Counted from the stretch's first letter, positions 1 through 7,389 are shown. The stretch is DNA of 9,767 nt from Deltaproteobacteria bacterium (GCA_021802685.1 JAJZRM010000078.1:1-9767); one strand, 5' to 3'. The notes: generated from the sequence alone by a model not told the origin. Numbers and translations: made by a program.

Positions 1-81
1 CACTCGTTCGGGGAGATGATGGAGAGGCTCCGGGGAACCGTCCGGAAACAGGCGGGCGGGGGGAAGGAGGGGGCCCCTTGA
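1..81 (+). CDS. 3' end of an unidentified upstream gene (partial)
   Basis: Frame 1 is open from the window edge to a TGA at 79-81 and gives 26 residues ending in GGGKEGAP. Third positions are almost all G or C, as in the confirmed genes. The TGA overlaps the TTG start of the next gene (TTGA, 78-81), an arrangement typical of coupled genes. The visible tail is charged and Gly/Lys-rich, probably a disordered C-terminus. No family can be recognised from so short a fragment. Confidence 0.5.
   Translation, partial: HSFGEMMERLRGTVRKQAGGGKEGAP
64..70 (+). promoter_or_regulatory. Shine-Dalgarno site fixing the TTG start at 78
   Basis: AAGGAGG lies 7 nt before TTG 78. The next in-frame ATG (114) falls inside the hydrophobic core of the signal peptide, so this site supports the TTG as the true start. 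Confidence 0.7.
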
Positions 82-1313
82 TCGCACGGTACCTGGCGCC
101 GCTGGCCGTTTCGATGCTCCTCGCCGGGTGCGCGGCGGGCCCCCGGGCGATGAAAGCGAGCGCGGAAATGCCGTATCCCCCGAAGACGGAACCGAAGGTG
201 GAGGAGATCCGTCACCTGCCCACGGGCCTCCGGCTCGACTTGGAAGGGATGATGGAGATGCTGTCGGGCGCCCGGCTGGTGAGCGTCGGGGAGACGCACG
301 ACAACCTGAACGACCAGCGGGTCGAACTGACCGTGATCCGGGAGCTGCACCGGCGGTTTCCGGGCAAGGTGGCCGTCGGGATGGAGATGTTCCGGGAACC
401 GCAGCAGGAGGTTCTCGACCGGTGGACGCGGGGGGAACTGACGGAGCTCGAATTCCTAAAGGCCTCCAGGTGGTACGAGACGTGGGGATTCGACTTCGGC
501 GCGTACCGGGAGATCCTTCGGTTCGCGAAGGAGGAGCGCATCGACGTGATCGCCCTCAACCCTTCCCGGGAACTGCAGGATGAGGTGCGAAGCGTGGGAA
601 TGGACAACCTCCCCGAGGATACCCGGCGCAAGCTCCCGGAGATCGACGATTCCGACCCGTGGCAGCGTGCCGCCCTGCGCGGCGTCTTCGTCGGCCATGT
701 CGGGCGGGACGGGGGCGAAGGCGCCTTCGACGCGTTCCGCCGCGTGCAGCTGCTGTGGGAGGAGACGATGGCGCAGCGGGTGGTCGATTACCTTTCGAGC
801 CCCCGGGGCGAGGGGAAGCGGATGGTGACCATCACCGGCGGCTGGCACGTGAAGTACGGCTTCGGTCTTCCGAAGAAGGTGGTCCGGCGGATGCCGATGG
901 GATACGCCATCCTCCTTCCCGAGGAGATCAGCACGCCGGAACAGAAGAAGGGGCGGATGATGGAGACCGAGGTCCCCGACATCCCGCTGTTGCCGGCGGA
1001 CTTCCGGTGGTACGTCCCCTTCGAAAGCATCGAGGAGAAGCGGGTCCGGATGGGGATCGGGATGACGGAGCGGGAAGGGCGGCTCCTCGTGGAATCCGTG
1101 GCGCCGAACTCTCCCGCGGAGGCGGCGGGGATGCGGAAGGGGGACGTGCTCGTCTCCTTCGACGGGACGCCTCTTGAAGACGCCGCGGACGTCGCGTACC
1201 TGGTCGGCGGCAAAAAGGAGGGAGACGCGGCCCAGGTCGTGGTGGAGCGCGGAGGGGAGCGGGTGACCCTGAAGCTGACCTTGGACCGGATGCCGAAAAG
1301 GCGGCCGCACTGA
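78..1313 (+). CDS. ChaN-family lipoprotein (haem-binding/Tiki-like fold) with C-terminal PDZ domain
   Basis: This 411-residue protein is predicted to be a lipoprotein. A short hydrophobic N-terminus ends in the lipobox LLAGC, with the lipidated Cys at residue 18. Residues about 50-285 match the ChaN (Cofac_haem_bdg) family: GETH at 71-74, GMEMF at 101-105, a QLLWEETMAQ segment near 224-233 and GGWHVKYG at 254-261. ChaN proteins are linked to haem or iron uptake; haem binding here is inferred. Residues about 325-403 form a PDZ domain (GIG at 326-328, then SPAEAAGMRKGDVLVSFDG around 345-363), which suggests peptide binding in the periplasm. The TTG start at 78 is the only one that keeps the whole signal peptide, and AAGGAGG at 64-70 sits 7 nt upstream. 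It overlaps the preceding gene by four bases. The family assignment is firm; the physiological role is not. Confidence 0.88.
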   Translation: MIARYLAPLAVSMLLAGCAAGPRAMKASAEMPYPPKTEPKVEEIRHLPTGLRLDLEGMMEMLSGARLVSVGETHDNLNDQRVELTVIRELHRRFPGKVAVGMEMFREPQQEVLDRWTRGELTELEFLKASRWYETWGFDFGAYREILRFAKEERIDVIALNPSRELQDEVRSVGMDNLPEDTRRKLPEIDDSDPWQRAALRGVFVGHVGRDGGEGAFDAFRRVQLLWEETMAQRVVDYLSSPRGEGKRMVTITGGWHVKYGFGLPKKVVRRMPMGYAILLPEEISTPEQKKGRMMETEVPDIPLLPADFRWYVPFESIEEKRVRMGIGMTEREGRLLVESVAPNSPAEAAGMRKGDVLVSFDGTPLEDAADVAYLVGGKKEGDAAQVVVERGGERVTLKLTLDRMPKRRPH

Positions 1314-1322
1314 TTCCGCGGT

Positions 1323-1343
1323 TACCGGGGTATACTCCCGGTA
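1323..1343 (+). repeat. 7-bp inverted repeat in the gap between the ChaN-family gene and the small membrane-protein gene
   Basis: TACCGGG (1323-1329) and CCCGGTA (1337-1343) are perfect reverse complements separated by 7 nt. G-T wobble pairs can extend the stem inward and outward. No T-run follows, so it is not a canonical intrinsic terminator. The spacer contains TATACT (1331-1336), a good -10-like hexamer, but no credible -35 lies at the right distance. It could be an operator, a weak terminator or a 5'-UTR hairpin. It lies 13 nt upstream of the SD of the next gene. Confidence 0.45.
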
Positions 1344-1372
1344 GTATCCTGTAGGAAAGGAGACCGCCGATC

Positions 1373-1711
1373 TTGCCGTTTCTCGTGCGGATGGGCGCCA
1401 ACGCCGTCGCCATCCTCCTGATCGGATACCTGCTGCCGAGCGTCATCCGGGCGGACGACGCCATGGCCGCCCTTGCGGCGGCGTTCGTCCTCGGGCTGGT
1501 GAACGCCGTCGTCCGTCCACTGTTCGTGCTCCTCACGCTTCCGATCACGGTGCTCACCCTGGGGCTCTTCCTCCTGGTGATCAACGGGCTGCTCCTGATG
1601 TTCGTGACGGCGATCGTCCCGGGTTTCCACGTGAACGGTTTCCTCGGCGCGGTGGCCGGCTCCGTTCTCGTCTCGGTGGTCTCCGGAATATTGACGAGGA
1701 TGGTGCCATGA
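1373..1711 (+). CDS. Small membrane protein of the phage holin 4_2 / YvlD family
   Basis: This 112-residue, very hydrophobic protein has about four membrane segments, near residues 8-24, 28-52, 54-80 and 85-110. Its pattern is that of the YvlD/phage_holin_4_2 family (PF04020): a GANAVAILLIGYLLP-like first helix, LGLVNAVVRP in the second, LPITVLTLGLF in the third and the VPGFHVNGF loop. Despite the name, most chromosomal members are not linked to phage lysis and their function is unknown. The start is TTG at 1373, with AAAGGAG at 1356-1362 lying 10 nt upstream. No ATG occurs in frame before the conserved first helix. The stop overlaps the next start as ATGA (1708-1711), so it is probably translated together with the nuclease gene. 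Confidence 0.82.
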   Translation: MPFLVRMGANAVAILLIGYLLPSVIRADDAMAALAAAFVLGLVNAVVRPLFVLLTLPITVLTLGLFLLVINGLLLMFVTAIVPGFHVNGFLGAVAGSVLVSVVSGILTRMVP

Positions 1712-3108
1712 GCGTGAACCTGACCTTTCTCGGCGGCGTGCGCGAAGTCACCGGGACCAGCATCCTGGTCCGCACGGGGGAGAGCCGCTTCCTGGTCGAC
1801 TGCGGCATGTTCCAGGGGGGAAGCGAGAGCGAGCGGAAAAACGCGCGGCGCTGGCCGGTGCCTCCCGCCTCGATCGACTTCGTCCTGTCCACCCATGCGC
1901 ACATCGACCACTCGGGCCTGCTCCCCAAGCTGGTCCGGGACGGCTTCCGCGGACCCGTGCATTGCACCGCGGCGACGGCGGATCTCCTGAACGTGATGCT
2001 TCCGGATTCCGGCCACATCCAGGAGAGGGACGCGGAGTGGGAGAGCCGGAAACGGCAGCGCGGCGGGAAACGGCAGGTGGCCCCCCTGTACACGGAGGCG
2101 GACGCCCGGGCCGTGGCGAACCGCCTGCGGCCGGTCCCGTACGGGGTTTCCATCGAGCCCGGGCCGGGGCTCTCGGTCGATTTCCTCGACGCGGGGCACA
2201 TCCTGGGCTCGGCGATCGTCGCCGTGACGGTGCGGGACGAGGGGCGGGAGAAGCGGGTGGTCTTCAGCGGAGACCTGGGCCACCGGGGACTCCCCATCGT
2301 CCGCGATCCCGCGGCCGTGCCGCGGGCCGACGCCCTCGTCATGGAATCGACGTACGGAAACCGCGTCCACAAGGGGATGGAGGAATCGATCGAGGAGTTC
2401 GTCCATGCCGTGAACGACACGCTGCGCAGGAAGGGGGGGAACGTCATCATCCCCGCCTTCGCGGTGGGCAGGTCCCAGGACGTCCTCTACCTCCTCGCCG
2501 ACCTGACGCGGCAGGGGCGCCTGGAAGGGATCACCGTCTACCTCGACTCCCCGCTGGCGGTGGAGGCGACGCGGATCACCATGCGCCACGCGGAAGTCTT
2601 CGACCGGGAAACGATCGCGCTGCGCGATTGGTGGCAGGCCCACCCGGAGGCGCTGAAGGTCGTCGCCGTCGGGAGCGCCGAGGAGTCGATGGCCCTGAAC
2701 TCGCTCCGGGGCGGGGCCGTCATCATGGCCGGCAGCGGGATGTGCAACGCGGGGAGGATCAAGCACCACCTGAAGCATAACCTGTGGCGGAGGGAGTGCA
2801 CCGTGGTGATCGTGGGGTTCCAGGCGCAGGGGACCCTCGGGCGGAAGATCGTCGATGGGGAGAAGCGGGTGAAGGTGCTGGGGGAGGACATCACGGTGGC
2901 CGCCGACGTCTACACGATCGGCGGGCTGTCGGCCCACGCCGACAGGGAGGACCTCCTGTCGTGGGCGGGCCGTTTCGAGTCGCCCCCGGGCAAGGCGCTG
3001 GTGGTCCACGGAGAGGAGTCCGTGTCCCTGGAGTTCGCCGCGACGCTGCGATCCCGCCTGGGGTGGCAGGCCGAGGTCCCGTTCCCCGGGAAGGAGGTCG
3101 CCGTTTGA
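1708..3108 (+). CDS. Beta-CASP metallo-beta-lactamase-fold nuclease (YSH1/CPSF73-like, COG1236-type)
   Basis: This 466-residue protein carries the full zinc hydrolase signature: HAHIDH at 63-68, the third-motif His in DAGHILGS (H164) and Asp in SGDLGH (D189). The beta-CASP motifs follow: the acidic residue in MESTYGN (E213), GGLSAHAD (H410) and VVHGE (H434). The characteristic AFAVGRSQ and SGMCNAGRIKHHL stretches are present near 250-257 and 343-355. These motifs define RNA-processing endo/exonucleases related to the eukaryotic 3'-end factor CPSF73. Bacterial members are presumed cytoplasmic RNases, mostly uncharacterised. All metal ligands are intact, so it should be active. ATG 1708 overlaps the preceding stop and has GAGGA at 1696-1700. 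Its own stop overlaps the probable TTG start of the SCO gene. The link to the oxidase genes is positional only. Confidence 0.92.
   Translation: MSVNLTFLGGVREVTGTSILVRTGESRFLVDCGMFQGGSESERKNARRWPVPPASIDFVLSTHAHIDHSGLLPKLVRDGFRGPVHCTAATADLLNVMLPDSGHIQERDAEWESRKRQRGGKRQVAPLYTEADARAVANRLRPVPYGVSIEPGPGLSVDFLDAGHILGSAIVAVTVRDEGREKRVVFSGDLGHRGLPIVRDPAAVPRADALVMESTYGNRVHKGMEESIEEFVHAVNDTLRRKGGNVIIPAFAVGRSQDVLYLLADLTRQGRLEGITVYLDSPLAVEATRITMRHAEVFDRETIALRDWWQAHPEALKVVAVGSAEESMALNSLRGGAVIMAGSGMCNAGRIKHHLKHNLWRRECTVVIVGFQAQGTLGRKIVDGEKRVKVLGEDITVAADVYTIGGLSAHADREDLLSWAGRFESPPGKALVVHGEESVSLEFAATLRSRLGWQAEVPFPGKEVAV
3091..3097 (+). promoter_or_regulatory. Shine-Dalgarno site deciding the SCO gene start
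   Basis: AAGGAGG lies 7 nt upstream of TTG 3105 and 13 nt upstream of ATG 3111, both in the SCO frame. The spacing favours the TTG, which also forms a TTGA overlap with the preceding stop, as at 78-81. The ATG remains possible; the two proteins differ by only two residues. Confidence 0.55.
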
Positions 3109-3722
3109 ACATGCGATGGCTCTTCCTCCTCCTGCTCGTTTCCTTCCCCGCCGCAGCCGTCGCGGAGGACCCGCAGGACGCGATGTTGCGGGAGGTCGGG
3201 GTGGACGAGCGGCTGGGGACCCAAGTCCCGGCGGACCTCCCGTTCACCGATGCCGCCGGGAAGGCCGTCCGCCTGGGGGACTACCTTCGCGGGGGCCCGG
3301 CGCTCCTGACGCTCAACTACTACACCTGTCCCATGCTCTGCCCCCTGACGTTCCGCAGCCTCGCCGCCACCATGGCCGGGATGAAGGGCTTGTCCCTTTC
3401 GAACGATTACCGCGTGGTCACCGTGAGCATCAACCCGGACGAGATCCCGGAGATCGCCCGGGCGAAGGCGGACGAGACGCACGCGTTCGTGCCGGGACTC
3501 GCCGCCGGGGACGACCGCTGGCCTTTCCTTTACGGGAGCGCCGACTCCGTGCGCCGGTTGACGGAGGCGGTCGGGTTCCGGTACCGGAAGGTGGGATCCG
3601 AGTTCGCGCACCCGTCCGTCGCGGTCGTGCTGACCCCCGGCGGCGTCGTCTCCCGGTACCTGTACGGGATGGAGATCCCCCCGCTGGACCTGAAGCTCGC
3701 CCTCATCGAGGCGGCGGACTGA
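3105..3722 (+). CDS. SCO1/SenC-family copper chaperone, apparently truncated by an in-frame TGA
   Basis: SCO proteins are periplasmic thioredoxin-fold chaperones that deliver copper to, or reduce, the CuA site of cytochrome oxidase subunit II. Counting from TTG 3105 gives 205 residues (203 from ATG 3111). A hydrophobic signal peptide (WLFLLLLVSFPAAAVA) is followed by the thioredoxin domain. The copper site is complete: CPMLC with Cys75 and Cys79, and the distal His169 in SEFAHPS. The gene sits directly before coxB, its expected client. The frame stops at TGA 3720-3722 right after LALIEAAD, then continues open for 66 codons with a recognisable SCO tail and membrane helix (see 3723-3923). The encoded protein keeps all catalytic residues but loses the anchor, so it may be released to the periplasm unless the signal peptide stays uncleaved. 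Confidence 0.88.
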   Translation: MNMRWLFLLLLVSFPAAAVAEDPQDAMLREVGVDERLGTQVPADLPFTDAAGKAVRLGDYLRGGPALLTLNYYTCPMLCPLTFRSLAATMAGMKGLSLSNDYRVVTVSINPDEIPEIARAKADETHAFVPGLAAGDDRWPFLYGSADSVRRLTEAVGFRYRKVGSEFAHPSVAVVLTPGGVVSRYLYGMEIPPLDLKLALIEAAD

Positions 3723-3923
3723 AAGATCGGCGCATCTTCCGCCGCGAATACGCTTCTTATGTACTGCTTCCGATACGACCCGGTGGGGAAAAAGTACGCG
3801 CTGGTCGCAAGAAACGTCATGAAGATCGCGGGTGCGCTCACGGTGGTTTTCCTCGGGACGTTACTCGCCTATCTGTGGATACGGCACGGGCGCGGCGGCC
3901 CGCGCGGGGGAGCGGGGGCGTAA
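3723..3923 (+). pseudogene. Detached C-terminal tail and membrane anchor of the SCO gene, downstream of the in-frame TGA
   Basis: This stretch is in the same frame as the SCO gene and open from the TGA to TAA 3921-3923. It encodes KIGASSAANTLL, then MYCFRYDPVGKKYALVARN, then a hydrophobic helix (about AGALTVVFLGTLLAYLWI) and a basic Gly/Arg-rich end. From memory of the family, many bacterial SCO proteins end with a similar segment (a YxYDPxxGKY-like motif, then one helix after EASEGKIG), so this reads as the native C-terminus. The TAA overlaps the coxB ATG as TAATG, as expected for the original end of the gene. Fifteen of 66 codons end in A or T, including AGA, TTA and ATA, which suggests relaxed selection. 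A separate 54-residue peptide from ATG 3759 is possible but has no good SD. Readthrough or a sequencing error would restore one protein of about 272 residues. Confidence 0.65.
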
Positions 3924-4870
3924 TGGGAGAGATCCTGTCGTTCGGCGCGGCTTCGGGGCAGGCGGCCCGGGTCGACACCGTGTTCCTGATGATCCTCGTC
4001 ATCGGGGGGTTCTTCTTCGTTCTCACCCAGGGGCTGCTCATCTACTTCGCCGTGAAATACCGGCGCCGCAGGCCGGACCGGGACAACGAAACCCCGCAGA
4101 TCACGGGGGATTATCTCCTCGAGTTCTTCTGGATCCTGATCCCGTCGATCGTGGTGGTCGCCATCTTCTACTACGGGTGGCTGGTGTACGCCGATCTCCG
4201 GATCCCCCCGGCCGGCGCCACGGACGTGTACGTCAACGCGCGGCAGTGGATGTACGAGGTCCGGTACACGGACGGCCGGACCGCGATCAACGAGATCCAC
4301 GTGCCCGCCGGCAAGCCGGTGAGGTTCATCCTCTCCGCCTCGGACGTCCTCCACGGGTTCTACCTGCCGGATTTCCGGGTGAAGATGGACATGATCCCGG
4401 GGCGGACCACCACCCTCTGGGTGCAACCGGACCGTCCGGGACGGTATCCAATCTACTGTACGGTCTTTTGCGGGGCGGGGCATTCCAACATGACGGCGAA
4501 CCTGATCGCGTTGCCGCCGGCGGAATTCGCGCAATGGGAGGCGGGCGGGGAGCGCGGAGGCCCGGAGGGGAAAGGGCCCGAAGCGCTCGCCGCGCGCGGC
4601 GAGCGCATCATGAAATCCGCCGGTTGCCTGAACTGCCACGCCGTCGAGGGAAAGAAAATCGGTCCGCCCTTCAAAGGGCTGTTCGGTTCCAGGGTGACGC
4701 TGGAGGACGGGACGACCGTGGCCGCCGACGAGGAGTACTTGAGGGAATCGATCACGGACCCGGGGGCAAAGATCGTTAAAGGGTATCAGAACATGATGCC
4801 GACGTTCAAGACCACCCTTTCGACGGAGGACGTCAACGGGCTGGTCGAATACATCAAGGGGTTGAAGTAA
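3923..4870 (+). CDS. coxB: Cytochrome c oxidase subunit II fused to a cytochrome c domain (caa3 type)
   Basis: Subunit II carries the dinuclear CuA centre that accepts electrons and passes them to heme a. The 315-residue protein has two membrane helices (about 18-43 and 66-90) and a QWMYE segment near 108-112, matching the aromatic electron-entry region. The CuA ligands are H144 (DVLHGFYLPDF), C179, C183, H187 and M190 (CTVFCGAGHSNM). The usual Glu between the two Cys is Val181, but that ligand acts through its backbone carbonyl. A linker rich in Gly, Glu and Ala leads to a C-terminal cytochrome c domain with CLNCH (C235, C238, H239) and a probable Met ligand at M292 (MMPTF). ATG 3923 overlaps TAA 3921-3923, and a GGGGAG purine stretch precedes it by about 10 nt. 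Subunit I follows after 21 nt. Confidence 0.96.
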   Translation: MGEILSFGAASGQAARVDTVFLMILVIGGFFFVLTQGLLIYFAVKYRRRRPDRDNETPQITGDYLLEFFWILIPSIVVVAIFYYGWLVYADLRIPPAGATDVYVNARQWMYEVRYTDGRTAINEIHVPAGKPVRFILSASDVLHGFYLPDFRVKMDMIPGRTTTLWVQPDRPGRYPIYCTVFCGAGHSNMTANLIALPPAEFAQWEAGGERGGPEGKGPEALAARGERIMKSAGCLNCHAVEGKKIGPPFKGLFGSRVTLEDGTTVAADEEYLRESITDPGAKIVKGYQNMMPTFKTTLSTEDVNGLVEYIKGLK

Positions 4871-4891
4871 GCGCATGGGAGGAGAGAGCCA

Positions 4892-6492
4892 GTGACGGGG
4901 AATCCGGAAACCGGGCGCGGGTATCTCGCGGAGCGGGGGTGGCGCTCCTGGGCGTACACGCTGGACCACAAGCGGATCGGCGTGATGTACCTCCTCACGA
5001 CGATCGCGTTCTTCCTCGTCGGCGGCGTCTTCGCCCTGCTGCTGCGGCTGGAGCTGCTGTCCCCGCAGGCGAAATATTTCAGCGATCACACCTACAACGT
5101 GTTCTTCACCCTCCACGGGGCGATGATGATCTTCCTGTTCATCATCCCCGCGATCCCTTCGGGGCTGGGGAACTTCTTCATCCCGATGCACATCGGTGCG
5201 CGCGACGTGGCGTTCCCCCGCCTGAACCTCGCCAGCTACTGGGTCTTCGTGGCGGGGTTCCTCGTCGTCCTCGCCTCCCTCGTGTCGCCGATGGACACGG
5301 GATGGACCTTCTACACCCCGTACTCGGCGAAGACGGGCGCGGCGGTGGCGACCCTGTCCTTCGGGATCTTCCTCATCGGGATGTCGTCCATCCTGACGGG
5401 GTTGAACTTCATCGTCACCATCCACAAGCTGCGCGCGCCGGGGATGTCGTGGCACCGGCTCCCCCTGTTCATCTGGGGGATGTACTCCACCAGCATCATC
5501 CAGGTGGTCGCGACGCCGGTGGTGGGGGTGACGTTCCTGCTCCTGGCCCTGGAACGCCTCGTCGGCGTGGCGTTCTTCGACCCGGCCAAGGGGGGGGACC
5601 CGGTCCTGTTCCAGCACTTCTTCTGGTTCTACTCCCACCCGGTGGTCTACGTGATGATCCTCCCGGCGATGGGGATCGTCTCCGAAGTGATCCCGGTCTT
5701 CTCGCGGAAGCCGATCTTCGGCTACGCGGCCATCGCGTATTCCTCGCTTGCGATCGCCTTCATCGGGTTCCTGGTGTGGGGACACCACATGTTCACCTCG
5801 GCCATGTCGCCGCTGGCCAACGCGATCTTCTCGTTCCTGACCTTCTTCGTGGCCGTGCCCACGGCGGTCAAGGTGTTCAACTGGATCGCGACGCTCTACA
5901 AGGGGTCCATCACGTTCGAGTCTCCCATGCTGTACGCCCTCACCTTCATCTTCCTGTTCATCATCGGCGGGCTCACCGGGCCGTTCCTCGCGGCGCTTTC
6001 GACCAACGTGCAGCTCCACGACACCTACTTCGTCGTGGCGCACTTCCACTACACGATGATGGGCGGCACGGTGATGGGTTTCTTCGCGGGGCTCCACTAC
6101 TGGTTCCCGAAGATGACGGGGAAGATGCTGAACGAAAAGGTCGCCCGGATCGCCTGGGCGCTCGTCTTCATCGGCTTCAACGTCACCTTCTTCACGATGT
6201 TCATCGTCGGCACCCGGGGCATGCCCCGCCGCTACGCGGAATACGTTCCCAAGTTCCACGCGGAGAACGTGGTGTCCACCGTCGGATCCGCGATCCTCGC
6301 CCTCGGGATCCTGGTGATGATGTGGAACTTCGTGCAGGGATTGCGGAAAGGGGCACGGGCGCCGGGGAACCCGTGGTACGCGCTGTCCCTGGAATGGCAG
6401 AGCGCCTCGCCGCCGGAAACGGAGAACTTCCACGAGGTCCCGACGGTGACCGCCTGGCCGTACGGGTACGGGACGCCGAAAGGGCCGCCGGC

Positions 6493-6496
<4 letters not shown>
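4892..6496 (+). CDS. coxA: Cytochrome c oxidase subunit I (A2-type heme-copper oxidase)
   Basis: This is the catalytic subunit, which reduces O2 to water and pumps protons in the inner membrane. The 534-residue protein has about twelve helices. Ligands are all present: heme a H75 (LHGAMM) and H386; heme a3 H384 (VVAHFHY); CuB H249, H298 and H299 (WGHHMF). Tyr253 in HPVVY is the expected partner for the His-Tyr crosslink. K327 (PTAVKVF) marks the K channel and D105 (RDVAFPR) the D-channel entrance. The segment FYSHPVVY has Tyr-Ser before the CuB His and no Glu after HP, the hallmark of A2-type oxidases. The start is GTG 4892, with GGGAGGAG at 4877-4884 lying 7 nt upstream; the ATG at 4875 is out of frame. 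The stop overlaps coxC as ATGA. Confidence 0.97.
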
Positions 6497-7083
<587 letters not shown>

Positions 7084-7090
7084 GGAGAGC

Positions 7091-7369
7091 ATGAACCACG
7101 GAACGACCGGCGCCCGCCGGACCTACATCGCCGTCTACGCCGCCCTGGTCGCGCTGACGATCGTCACCGTCTCCGTTTCCTACGTGGACCTGGGGATGAT
7201 GAACGTGGTCGTGGCCCTGCTGATCGCCTCGGCGAAGGCGTCCCTGGTGGCGCTGTTCTTCATGCATCTCAAGGGAGAGAACCGCCTCGTGTGGGGCTTC
7301 GCCCTCGTCCCCATCTTGTTCCTTCTCCTCATCATCTTCGGGACGCTGGTCGACACGCAGTTGCGCTGA
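7091..7369 (+). CDS. coxD: Cytochrome c oxidase small subunit IV (COX4_pro/CyoD-like)
   Basis: This 92-residue protein has three membrane helices, about 11-31, 36-59 and 66-87. Members of the prokaryotic subunit IV family (PF03626) are accessory subunits of caa3 and quinol oxidases thought to assist assembly or stability. The recognisable core is ASAKASLVALFFMHLKGE near 46-63, with Lys49 and the FFMHL motif. The gene follows coxC after GGAGAGC, which supplies the SD, and completes the structural set B-A-C-D. Sequence beyond the core motif is poorly conserved in this family, so the symbol follows position and topology. Confidence 0.9.
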   Translation: MNHGTTGARRTYIAVYAALVALTIVTVSVSYVDLGMMNVVVALLIASAKASLVALFFMHLKGENRLVWGFALVPILFLLLIIFGTLVDTQLR

Positions 7370-7389
7370 TCCCCCGGGGCGGAGATAAT
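7361..7389 (+). promoter_or_regulatory. Candidate sigma70-type promoter upstream of ctaA
   Basis: GATAAT at 7384-7389 matches five of six bases of the -10 consensus. TTGCGC at 7361-7366 matches the first three of the -35, with a 17-nt spacer. It would start transcription near 7395, about 30 nt before ctaA. The -35 overlaps the end of coxD. It may give heme A synthesis a transcript independent of the oxidase genes. This is a consensus match by eye only. Confidence 0.35.

Noticed and set aside
1373..1711. Holin-family gene as evidence of prophage
   Set aside because: No lysin, terminase, portal, integrase or other phage gene is nearby. Chromosomal YvlD-family proteins are common and carry the holin name only by family label.
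928..3009. Long minus-strand open frame opposite the nuclease gene
   Set aside because: It mirrors a well-supported plus-strand gene with intact catalytic motifs. Its composition is that of a shadow frame.
3720..3722. TGA read as Gly or Trp by an alternative genetic code
   Set aside because: Many other genes here end properly at TGA (ChaN-family gene, nuclease, coxA, coxC, coxD, ctaA, ctaB), often in stop/start overlaps, so TGA acts as a normal stop.
3720..3722. TGA as selenocysteine
   Set aside because: The position lies in a linker after the catalytic domain and corresponds to a Gly in relatives as I recall them, not a Cys. The nearby 5-bp stem is short and too close to resemble a normal bacterial SECIS.
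3869..6433. Very long open frame on the minus strand, opposite coxB and coxA
   Set aside because: The product is dominated by His, Arg, Glu, Asp and Pro, a typical antisense shadow of GC-rich genes. It shows no domain pattern, and the plus strand holds unmistakable oxidase genes.
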